Shown piece after piece: positions 45,570 to 53,582 of a stretch of 64,000 bases of DNA (position 1 is its first letter; every line of letters starts with the position of its first letter). The DNA comes from JACPNO01 sp963825405 (lineage in GTDB: Bacteria; Acidobacteriota; Terriglobia; Bryobacterales; Bryobacteraceae): contig CAWGTB010000005.1 in assembly GCA_963825405.1 (NCBI GenBank), positions 310,001 to 374,000 on the forward strand. The letters are read 5' to 3'. Made by a program: the position numbers and the translations under genes. The notes beneath the pieces were generated by a model, which saw only the letters and a program-made list of their open reading frames with translations, ran no database searches and had not been told where the DNA came from.

Positions 45570-46686
45570 GTAAGATGTCCCGGTCATAACATTATTACCT
45601 TTGATCCGTCTGATAATCATGAGACGGAATCAGTCTGTGTTGCCAATAACGCAGGAGCAACGAAGTGAATTGATGAAGTGGGCGCAATCGCGTACCTTGC
45701 CCGCCGGTGATGTGTTTCGGGCGCGACTGATCCTGGCACTGGCCGATGGCGCCAGCTACAGCCAGATCATGCGGAGTTTGCAGACCACCGCTCCCACGAT
45801 CTCGCGCTGGAAGCAACGCTTCGATGAACAAGGGATGGCGGGACTCGATCCGCGGCACAAGGGTAGTCAGCCACGCGTGGCCAACGCGGCGGTGCAGGCT
45901 AAGATCGCACGCAAGACACAACAGAAACCGGCGGATGGGTCGACGCATTGGTCCTGCCGCAAGATGGCAGCGGCGTTGGGGCTAAGCAAGTCGACGGTGC
46001 AGCGTGTGTGGGCGCAGGCACGCCTGAAACCGCACCGGCTGGATCGCTACATGGCTTCGGATGATCCGCGATTCGAGCAGAAGGCGGCGGACATCATCGG
46101 TCTCTACATGAATCCGCCGCAGCATGCAGCCGTGTTTTGCGTGGATGAGAAGACGGCGATTCAAGCGCTGGATCGGCTCGATCCGGTGCTGCCGCTGTCG
46201 CCCGGTCGCGCAGAGCGGCACGGCTTCGAATACTATCGCCATGGAACCCTGTCGCTGTACGCGGCGCTGGACGTGAAGACCGGCAAGGTTCAGGGCATGA
46301 CGGCTGCGCGGCACACTAGCCAAGACTTCGTGGCCTTTCTGGAAGGGCTGGTAAAGCGGACCGGCTGGGCCCAGCAGATTCATGTCGTGCTCGACAATCT
46401 GTCGGCGCACAAGACCAAGGAGGTCGAGCAGTTTCTCCGGGAGCACCCACGAGTGCGGTTTCATTTCACTCCGACCTATTCGTCATGGTTGAACCAGGTC
46501 GAGCTGTGGTTCGCCAAGATCCAGCGCGATGTGATCACTCGCGGCGTGTTCACTTCGGTCGCCGATCTCGGCAATAAACTCCGGAAGTATATCCGGGCCT
46601 ACTCGAAATCAGCACGGCCATTCCGCTGGACCTACACCGATCCCACTCGGCGCATCCGCCCTAACAAAATCGCCGGGACAGCTTAC
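45570..46686 (+). mobile_element. IS630-family insertion sequence, intact
   Basis: Ends GTAAGATGTCCCGG (45570-45583) and CCGGGACAGCTTAC (46673-46686) are inverted copies with one mismatch. TA stands on both sides (45568-45569 and 46687-46688), the target duplication expected for IS630/Tc1-like elements. It is 1117 bp and carries one transposase whose stop TAG is completed by the flanking TA plus G. Confidence 0.85.
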
Positions 46687-46689
46687 TAG
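45619..46689 (+). CDS. IS630-family transposase
   Basis: 356 residues from ATG 45619 (TTG 45601 is also in frame). N-terminal helix-turn-helix (GASYSQIMRSLQTTAPTISRW) and a second HTH (AAALGLSKSTVQRVWAQARL). DDE catalytic residues: Asp in FCVDEKTAIQ, Asp in VVLDNLSAHKTKEV, Glu in WLNQVELWFAKIQRD. Complete and uninterrupted, so probably active. The coding region runs through the right terminal repeat. Confidence 0.92.
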   Translation: MRRNQSVLPITQEQRSELMKWAQSRTLPAGDVFRARLILALADGASYSQIMRSLQTTAPTISRWKQRFDEQGMAGLDPRHKGSQPRVANAAVQAKIARKTQQKPADGSTHWSCRKMAAALGLSKSTVQRVWAQARLKPHRLDRYMASDDPRFEQKAADIIGLYMNPPQHAAVFCVDEKTAIQALDRLDPVLPLSPGRAERHGFEYYRHGTLSLYAALDVKTGKVQGMTAARHTSQDFVAFLEGLVKRTGWAQQIHVVLDNLSAHKTKEVEQFLREHPRVRFHFTPTYSSWLNQVELWFAKIQRDVITRGVFTSVADLGNKLRKYIRAYSKSARPFRWTYTDPTRRIRPNKIAGTAY

Positions 46690-46719
46690 TACCACCTTGT
46701 TTGGCTCGCAATTTACCAT

Positions 46720-47382
46720 GTGGTTTCGAAAGAAAATTCCATCGAGGAAATGAGACAAGCGTTACCGCGCGCAGAGATCCTCCGCCGTGGAAGAATTGCC
46801 ATTCTGGATGATGACGATCCCGAAATGCTTCAAGATTTGCGCAACCAAGGTCTCTCTGTCATCCACTTGCGATCGACCGATGATCAGCAGTTCCAAGCAT
46901 TAGCAGACGGAATATACGATCTATTGCTGCTGGATTACGGTGGAATCGGGCCTCGCTTCGGAAATGAAGAGGGCCTTGATGTGTTGCGCTATCTCAAGCG
47001 GGTTAACCCTGGACTCCGGATCCTCGCCTTTACAGCTCGAACGTTTGATGCGTCGAAGGCTGATTTCTTCAGACTCTGCGATGGCGTCATAAAGAAGGAC
47101 GCCGGTATACGGGAAACTCTGGAGCAAATTGAAGTACATCTGTCCGAAATACTGACGCCGTCTTATCAGTTCAATGCACTCACGAAGGCATTAGGTCTCG
47201 CTGATGATCAGCGGAAGCAAATGGAGGAAAGCCTGGCAAGTGCAATTTCCAGTAAGGGAGATCGCAACACAACAATACAGACAGCCAAGCGCCTAGCCAA
47301 GGGCGGCAGCGAGAAGGTTCTCGAAGCGCTCGTAGGAAAGGCAATCGAGCTGGGCATAGCGTACTTAGCTGCTGCCATGTAA
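46720..47382 (+). CDS. Receiver-like protein with long C-terminal helical domain
   Basis: 220 residues. The N-terminal ~125 residues look like a response-regulator receiver: acidic pocket IAILDDDDPE, phospho-acceptor Asp in YDLLLLDYGGIG, Thr in RILAFTARTF and Lys in GVIKKDAGIRE. The C-terminal ~95 residues contain no DNA-binding domain; they form helices ending in a hydrophobic, Gly/Ala-rich stretch (EALVGKAIELGIAYLAAAM) that may insert in or touch a membrane. GTG 46720 is 34 bases from the IS right end, so the insertion may have replaced the original promoter. GC content is lower than the surroundings. Followed 12 bases later by a GHKL ATPase gene. Confidence 0.65.
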   Translation: MVSKENSIEEMRQALPRAEILRRGRIAILDDDDPEMLQDLRNQGLSVIHLRSTDDQQFQALADGIYDLLLLDYGGIGPRFGNEEGLDVLRYLKRVNPGLRILAFTARTFDASKADFFRLCDGVIKKDAGIRETLEQIEVHLSEILTPSYQFNALTKALGLADDQRKQMEESLASAISSKGDRNTTIQTAKRLAKGGSEKVLEALVGKAIELGIAYLAAAM

Positions 47383-47394
47383 TCGGAGGAACCC

Positions 47395-48438
47395 TTGGAT
47401 ATCCTGGAAGGACTCGCAATTTCATGTTCTCCTTTTCCGTTTGTCGATCTCACGGAACCGAGTCCACCCACACACGGCTTGCATTACAATGCACCAAAAT
47501 TCTGTGCAAAAGTGTTTCAACGCGGAGAATGCGAGCGTTTTTATCGGAGCATTAAGAGCCTTGGTGAAAGGCGTCAGTGCCCATACGGTTTTTCGGTTTG
47601 ACCTGTACAACTCGGCAGCGCTCTGATAGCCATTAGCGGTCTCATCGGAGCTCCGCGGTTGGGCGGCGACACCGAACGTCTACGTGCCAAAGAATATCCG
47701 CAAAACCGGATTGCTGCTGAGGTACCCGCGGCCTGGGCGCGCGACATTGGCAAACGCTTGACGCAGGGCGGCGTTGACCGGGAGCAGGAGTTCGCGCGCC
47801 GTCTCGAAGCCTTGCACGAAATCCGTCGTTTCAACCAAATCGTCAGAACAAACATGGAACGGGTTTGTAATGAAAATAGCCCGAAGGACCCCGATGCTGC
47901 TCCTGTCGAACTTGTTCGAGCCCATCGCGCATCAGCATTGATATCAGTCCAGCTGGACGCTCTAGACTTGCTCGCCAACCCCGCATCGGCGATGAGCTTC
48001 GAAGGACGGCGATTAGTCTTCTATAAGACGGTTGACAAAATCGTACGCATCTATCAAGTCATAGCGGAGAACCGAGAAGTTGAATTGCGACTTAGTGGGG
48101 GTTCCACCGCACTCGCTTTAATGGACCATCGCACAATTCATATCATTCCAAGTGTATTTATCGATAATGCTCTAAAGTACTCACGGCGTGGCGAGGTCGT
48201 TCATGTGCGTGTCTGGGATGAGAATCGCGGTCAGGATCCCGTCATCTCGGTTGAAGTGAGGAGCCAGGGACCTGTTGCGACCTCTGACGAAGAAGCAAAC
48301 CTCTTCGGATTGACACTGGCTAAGGTCGTCGCGGATCAACACAAAGGATGGATTGCCGCCTCTCAGCAACCGCAGAGCAGTGGCCGATCAGAATGGAAAT
48401 TCAAGTTTCAGATCTTGCGTGTCTGGAGCGAGCGATGA
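47395..48438 (+). CDS. GHKL ATPase / histidine-kinase-like protein, split by an in-frame TGA
   Basis: TTG 47395 has GGAGG 6 bases upstream. Residues 1-68 contain a Cys-containing module (LHYNAPKFCAKVFQRGECER, RQCPYGF). A TGA at 47599-47601 then interrupts the frame, which continues open to 48438. The C-terminal half has an N-box (IIPSVFIDNALKYSRRGEVV) and a weak G2 loop (GLTLAKVVADQHKGWIAASQ), an HATPase_c fold, but no phosphorylatable His box and no DxGxG G1 motif. It could be a pseudogene, an error site, or read from a start after the TGA (TTG 47659). With the receiver gene it forms an orphan signalling pair. Confidence 0.55.
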
Positions 48439-48551
48439 GCCCCAGTGCTGAAATTCGGGAGTGAAGTACCCGCGTTCGAGTCGTCTAGTTGAACATTAGG
48501 GCTTGGATTGCCGGGGTGCAGCAGAACCCACCCGGCTAAAGCCTCGCGTCG

Positions 48552-48597
48552 CCGCGCGTTTGACACCCCCACCCACCCCTGTTAGCTTGGTTGTTTC
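48552..48597. repeat. 46-bp direct repeat, copy 1
   Basis: Identical to 49239-49284 over 46 bases, including TTGACA and TAGCTT. Here no gene follows on the plus strand; the VOC gene lies beyond it in the opposite direction. Confidence 0.85.
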
Positions 48598-48640
48598 AAA
48601 ACCGTGTCCGAACACACGTCAGCACTGGGAGCCAATACCC

Positions 48641-49153
48641 TTAGGGCTTTGCGGACGGCGGCTGCCAGAGTTCAATCTTATTCCCATCCAGGTCATAGAT
48701 CCAGGCAAAGCGGCCGTAGGATTCATTCATTCGCTTGGGGTCAATCTTTACTCCTTCTTGCTTCAAGCGGTCGAGCAAAGCATCCAGATCGTCCACGATG
48801 TAGTTGACCATGAACGGTGCTTGGCTGGGATCGAAATAGTCCGTGGAGGCCGGAAAAATACTCCATGCTGTAACGTGTTCCTTTTGCGGGTCGTCGTGTT
48901 CGCGCCACCGAAGCATCGCGCCTCCGCCTTTGTCAGCGAGTCCAAGATGCTTCGAATACCAGTCGCGCATCTGATCACGATTAGCAGATTTGAAAAAGAC
49001 ACCGCCGATTCCAAGGATGCGCCCGCGCTGCTCCATTTTTACAGGCGGCTTCGACTTTTCAGGCTGCGGAGATTGTACTTCCTGTCCTTTTGAGGAGGCC
49101 GAGATGAGCAACAGCGAACCGAGCGCAATTGCGCTCCAGCGTATTCCTTGCAT
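48641..49153 (-). CDS. Secreted VOC (glyoxalase-fold) protein
   Basis: 170 residues with a signal peptide (SAIALGSLLLISASSKGQ). VOC fold: RILGIGGVFFKSANRDQMRDWYSKHLGL, FMVNYIVDDLDALLDRLKQEGV and GRFAWIYDLDGNKIELWQPP, where Glu of IELW is a usual metal ligand. Members include glyoxalase, dioxygenases and resistance proteins; an exported one has no known substrate. The whole gene lies between the two 46-bp direct repeats. Confidence 0.82.
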   Translation of the reverse strand: MQGIRWSAIALGSLLLISASSKGQEVQSPQPEKSKPPVKMEQRGRILGIGGVFFKSANRDQMRDWYSKHLGLADKGGGAMLRWREHDDPQKEHVTAWSIFPASTDYFDPSQAPFMVNYIVDDLDALLDRLKQEGVKIDPKRMNESYGRFAWIYDLDGNKIELWQPPSAKP

Positions 49154-49238
49154 TTGTGGATTATATAAGTTTCGATTCGAATGGAGAAAACGGTCCGCAA
49201 TCTACTCCTTCGTTCGTAATCAAAACCTTCCTACCCGC

Positions 49239-49284
49239 CCGCGCGTTTGACACCCCCACCCACCCCTGTTAGCTTGGTTGTTTC
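49239..49284. repeat. 46-bp direct repeat, copy 2 (gcvT promoter)
   Basis: Second identical copy, 687 bases from the first. It contains the full gcvT promoter and ends 2 bases before ATG 49287. Confidence 0.85.
49247..49275 (+). promoter_or_regulatory. gcvT promoter
   Basis: TTGACA (49247-49252), 17-base C-rich spacer, TAGCTT (49270-49275). Initiation at ~49282-49287 would give a leaderless or near-leaderless gcvT mRNA. No glycine riboswitch is present between VOC and gcvT. Confidence 0.55.
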
Positions 49285-49286
49285 CC

Positions 49287-50396
49287 ATGGCGGAAGCCGG
49301 ATCTCTGAAACGCACTCCCTTGCATGCCGTGCATCGTTCCTTAGGCGCCAAAATGGTCGATTTTGGCGGCTGGGATATGCCTGTCCAGTACTCCGGACTC
49401 CTCGACGAGCACCACGCCGTGCGCCGCGCAGCCGGGCTATTCGACGTCAGCCATATGGGCGAAATCGAGATTCGCGGACGCGAAGCCGCGCGCCTCACCG
49501 ACTCCGTCACCACCAACGCCGTCGCCAAGCTCAAAATCGGCCAGGCGCAATATTCCGGCCTGCTCTACGAGCATGGCGGATTCGTCGACGACATCCTGGT
49601 CCACAAAGTCGCCGACGACCATTTCTTCCTTTGCGTGAACGCCTCCAATCAGGACAAAGATTTCGAGCACATCCGCGCCGCCAATCATTACGACGCCGAA
49701 GTGGAATTTGCCAGCGATCGCTACGCGCAGCTCGCCATCCAAGGGCCCAAGGCGCTCACCACTCTGCAAAAACTCACGCCGGTCGATCTCGCCGCCATCC
49801 GCTACTACTGGTTCACCGATGGCACGGTCTCCGGCACGCCGGCGCGCATCGCGCGCACCGGCTACACCGGCGAAGACGGCTTCGAAATCTACGTCGCGCC
49901 CGCGGAAGCCGCGCGGCTGTGGAACGAAATTCTGGAAGCCGGCCGTGAGTTCGGCATCAAGCCCTGCGGCCTGGGCGCGCGCAACACGCTGCGCCTGGAA
50001 GCCAAGATGGCGCTTTACGGCCACGAGATTCACGCTTCCATTTCGCCGCTCGAAGCGGACCTGGGCTGGATCGTGAAAATCGACAAAGGCGAATTCACCG
50101 GGCGCGCTGCGCTGCAAAAACAGAAAGCCAGCGGCCTGCGCCGCAAGCTGGTAGGCTTCGAAATGCGCGGGCGCGGTATCGGGCGCGACGGCTATGAAGT
50201 CCGCATCGATGGCGTTCCGGCCGGCTGGGTCACCAGCGGATCGCCCGCGCCGTCGCTCAACAAGAACATCGGTCTCTGCTATCTGCCGGTCGAACAGGCG
50301 CACGCCGGCCGCGCCATCGAAGTGATGGTGCGCAATCAGCCGGTGGAAGCACTGACCGTCGAGACGCCCTTCTACAAGCGAGCCAACCCATCATGA
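49287..50396 (+). CDS. gcvT: Glycine cleavage system T protein (aminomethyltransferase)
   Basis: 369 residues from ATG 49287. GcvT landmarks: LKRTPLHAVHRSLGAKMVDF, GGWDMPVQYSGLLDEH, GLFDVSHMGEIEIRG, ARIARTGYTGEDGFEIYV, GLGARNTLRLEAKMALYGHE and WVTSGSPAPSLNKNIGL. It transfers the aminomethyl group from H protein to tetrahydrofolate. First gene of the gcvT-H-PA-PB operon; overlaps gcvH by 4 bases. Intact. Confidence 0.94.
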   Translation: MAEAGSLKRTPLHAVHRSLGAKMVDFGGWDMPVQYSGLLDEHHAVRRAAGLFDVSHMGEIEIRGREAARLTDSVTTNAVAKLKIGQAQYSGLLYEHGGFVDDILVHKVADDHFFLCVNASNQDKDFEHIRAANHYDAEVEFASDRYAQLAIQGPKALTTLQKLTPVDLAAIRYYWFTDGTVSGTPARIARTGYTGEDGFEIYVAPAEAARLWNEILEAGREFGIKPCGLGARNTLRLEAKMALYGHEIHASISPLEADLGWIVKIDKGEFTGRAALQKQKASGLRRKLVGFEMRGRGIGRDGYEVRIDGVPAGWVTSGSPAPSLNKNIGLCYLPVEQAHAGRAIEVMVRNQPVEALTVETPFYKRANPS

Positions 50397-50779
50397 CGTA
50401 TCCGGACGACCGTCGCTACACCAAAGAGCACGAGTGGGTTCGCGTGGAAGGCGACATCGGCACGGTCGGCATCACCGATCACGCGCAGCATGAGCTGGGC
50501 GATATCGTCTATGTCGATCTGCCCAAAATCGGCGCCCGCCTGGATCAGGGCAAGTCGCTTGGCTCGGTCGAATCGGTGAAAGCCGTTTCCGATATCTACT
50601 CGCCGGTTTCAGGCGAAGTGACCGAGGTCAATGGCGTTCTGGCGCAATCGCCGGAAAAGCTGAATGAAGATCCGCACGGCGCGGCGTGGCTGGTGAAAAT
50701 CCGCCTGAGCGCCGCCGACGAATTCAAGAATCTAATGACCGCGGCGGACTATCAAAGTTATGTAGGAGCCGAAAGCTAG
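50393..50779 (+). CDS. gcvH: Glycine cleavage system H protein
   Basis: 128 residues. Lipoyl attachment Lys in GSVESVKAVSDIYSPVSG; KEHEWVRVEGDIGTVGITDH and YVDLPKIGARL at the N-terminus. It shuttles the aminomethyl group between P and T proteins. Overlaps gcvT by 4 bases and is directly followed by gcvPA. Intact. Confidence 0.95.
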   Translation: MTYPDDRRYTKEHEWVRVEGDIGTVGITDHAQHELGDIVYVDLPKIGARLDQGKSLGSVESVKAVSDIYSPVSGEVTEVNGVLAQSPEKLNEDPHGAAWLVKIRLSAADEFKNLMTAADYQSYVGAES

Positions 50780-52094
50780 TTGCGTTATCTTCCGAAGTCC
50801 CAGTCTGAACGCCGCCAGATGATCGAGGCGTGCGGCGTCGAATCCGCGGAACAACTTTTCAGCCACTTGCCGGACGATGTCCGCCTCAAGCGCCCGCTGA
50901 ATCTTGCGCCCGGGATCTCGGAGTACGACATCGTCGATTACTTCCGCGCCCGCGCCGCCGAAAACGCCAACGGCTACGCCAGTTTTCTGGGCGCCGGCGT
51001 CTACGCGCATTACCGCCCGGTGCTGGTGGACACCGTCGTTTCGCGCGGCGAATTTCTCACGTCTTACACGCCCTATCAGGCGGAAATCTCGCAAGGCACC
51101 CTCACCACGATCTTCGAATTTCAGACCATGATCTGCCAGCTCACCGGCATGGAAGTGGCCAACGCGTCCATGTACGATGGCTCAACCGCAGTGCCTGAAG
51201 CGGCCATGATGGCGGCGCGCATTACCGGACGCGATGGCGTGCTCGTCGCCCGCAGCGTGCATCCCGAATATCGCGAAGTGCTGCTGACCTACGCCCGCAA
51301 TCAGGGCATGCCCGTCCAGGAATTCGGCTATAACAACGATTCCGGCGCCGCTGAGTTGGCCGATCTCGAAAGCAAAATTACCGACGAGACCGCCGCCGTC
51401 ATCGTGCAATCGCCGAACTTTTTCGGCGTGATCGAAAACGTGAAGAAGCTGGCCGAGATCGCCCACCGCCACGGCGCGCTGCTGGTCTTCATTTTCACCG
51501 AAGCCGTCTCGCTGGGAATTCTCGAGCCGCCGGCGGAAGCCGACATCGTAGCCGGCGAGCTGCAATCGTTCGCGATTTCGCCCAGCTTCGGCGGCCCTTT
51601 CGCCGGCATCATCGCCACCAAGGAAAAATTCATGCGCCAGATGCCGGGACGCCTCGTCGGCGAGACCGTCGATTCCCGCGGCAATCGCGCCTTCTGCCTG
51701 ACGCTTGCCACCCGCGAGCAACACATCCGCCGCGAGAAGGCGACGTCCAACATCTGCACCAACCAAGCGCTCATCGCCCTGATGGCAACCGTCTTCATGA
51801 CCGTCTACGGCAAGCAGGGCCTGCGCGAACTGGCCGAGCAGAACCTGGCCAAAGCGCATTACCTGGGCGCGAAACTCAAGCCGCGCTTCAGCGGTCCGTA
51901 CTTCAACGAGTTCGTCGCCGCGACCAACGGCAAAACGCCGGACGCGATCAACCAAGCCGCTGCTCAAGAAGAAAATCATCGGCGGCGTGCCGCTCAGCCG
52001 CTGGTATCCGGAACTCGAAAATTCGATGCTGCTGTGCGCCACCGAAATGAATAAGCGCGAACATATGGATCAAGTGGTGGAGGCCTGGCAATGA
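50780..52094 (+). CDS. gcvPA: Glycine dehydrogenase (decarboxylating) subunit 1, one frame break
   Basis: From TTG 50780 right after gcvH. Motifs of the N-terminal half of P protein: SFLGAGVYAHYRPVLVDTVV, FLTSYTPYQAEISQGTL, ASMYDGSTAVPEAAMMAARI, SPSFGGPFAGIIATKEK, RLVGETVDSRGNRAFCLTL and TSNICTNQALIALMATVF. The frame breaks at ~51956-51961 (one extra base); corrected it continues LLKKKIIGGVPLSRWYPELE to TGA 52092-52094, ~438 residues. Subunit 1 lacks the PLP lysine and pairs with subunit 2. Confidence 0.93.
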
Positions 52095-53582
52095 AAGGTC
52101 CGGTCGCACATCACGCAGAACGAAGCCCTGCTGTTCGAAATGGGCTCGCCCGGCAAGATCGGCTATCAGCTTCCCGTCGCTCGACGTGCCCGCGGTCGAT
52201 GCCGCCGCCGCGCTCGGCCAGGAAAACGTGCGCGCCGAAATCGAAGGCTTTCCCGAAGTCAGCGAAGTGGAAGCCATCCGCCATTTCACGCGGCTCTCCA
52301 CCTGGAATTACGCCATCGATCTCGGCCTCTACCCGCTCGGCTCCTGCACCATGAAGTACAATCCGCGCGTCAATGAGCTGGTGGCGCGCCTCGACGGCCT
52401 GGCCTGGGCGCATCCCTATCAGCCTGAAGCGCTGTCGCAAGGCGCGATGGAAGTGATGGCGCGCCTCGAAGCCGCGCTCGCCGAAATCACCGGCATGGAC
52501 GCCGTCACGCTGCAGCCCGCGGCCGGCGCGCATGGCGAGCTCACCGGCATCCTGCTCATCCGCGCGCTGCTCGAAAAGCGCGGCAATCCGCGCAAGAAAA
52601 TTCTGATTCCGGATTCCGCCCACGGCACCAACCCCGCCACCGCCGCCATCGCCGGATACGCCGTCGAAAATATTCACTCCAACGCGCGCGGCATGGTCGA
52701 TCTCGCCGAGCTCGAGCGCGTAGTCGATAAAGACGTCGCCGCGCTGATGATGACCAATCCCAACACGCTCGGCGTCTTCGACGACAACATGGCCGGCGCG
52801 CGGAGATCCTGCATCGCAAAGGCGCGCTGGTCTACATGGATGGCGCCAACATGAACGCGCTGGTCGGCATCACGCGACCCGGCGATTTCGGCGTCGACGT
52901 GATGCACCTCAATCTGCACAAGACGTTTTCCACGCCGCACGGCGGCGGCGGTCCCGGCGGCGGACCGGTGGCCGTGAAAAAAATCCTGGAGCCGTTTCTT
53001 CCCGCCCCGCGCCTGAAACGCCTGCGCAATCGCTGGACTTTCGATTACAAGCGCCCGCACTCCATCGGCAAAGTGCGCGCGTACTACGGCAATTTCGGCG
53101 TGATCGTGCGCGCGCTGGCCTACATCCTGGCGCATGGCGGCGATGGTCTGCGCAACGCCACGGTGGACGCGGTGCTCAACGCCAATTACATTCGCCGCAA
53201 ACTAGAGCCGTTCTACGATCTGCCCTACACCGCGCCCAACATGCACGAAGTCGTCTTCAGCGACGACCGCCAGGCCAAGCTCGGCGTCCGCACCGGCGAC
53301 ATCGCCAAGCGCCTGATCGATTACGGATTTCATCCCTACACGGTCAGCTTCCCGCTGATCGTGCACGGCGCGCTCATGATCGAGCCCACCGAAACCGAGA
53401 GCAAGCTCGAGCTGGATTTGTTCATCGAGGCGATGATCGCCATCGCCAAGGAAGTCGAGACGGACCCGCAGCTCGTGCGCACGGCTCCTCACTCCACCCG
53501 TACCAGCAAAGTGGATGAAGTCGGCGCCGCGCGCCGTCCGATATTGCGATGGAAACCGCGGGAGATCCAAGCCGCGCATTAA
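52091..53582 (+). CDS. gcvPB: Glycine dehydrogenase (decarboxylating) subunit 2, three frame breaks
   Basis: ATG 52091 overlaps the gcvPA stop. It holds the PLP lysine in MHLNLHKTFSTPHGGGGPGG, GSCTMKYNPRVNEL, LQPAAGAHGELTGILLIRAL, DSAHGTNPATAAIAGY and LVYMDGANMNALVGI. Together with gcvPA it decarboxylates glycine. Frame breaks at ~52098-52102, ~52173-52176 (one extra base each) and ~52790-52803 (one missing). Corrected length is ~495 residues. The end overlaps the glycosyltransferase gene by 34 bases. Confidence 0.92.

Noticed and set aside
47599..47601. Selenocysteine codon in the GHKL ATPase
   Set aside because: No selenoprotein family resemblance and no obvious SECIS hairpin; a stop or sequence error is simpler.
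49154..49286. Glycine riboswitch ahead of the gcv operon
   Set aside because: Only ~130 bases separate VOC and gcvT, mostly the VOC start region and the promoter; no aptamer-like fold and almost no leader.
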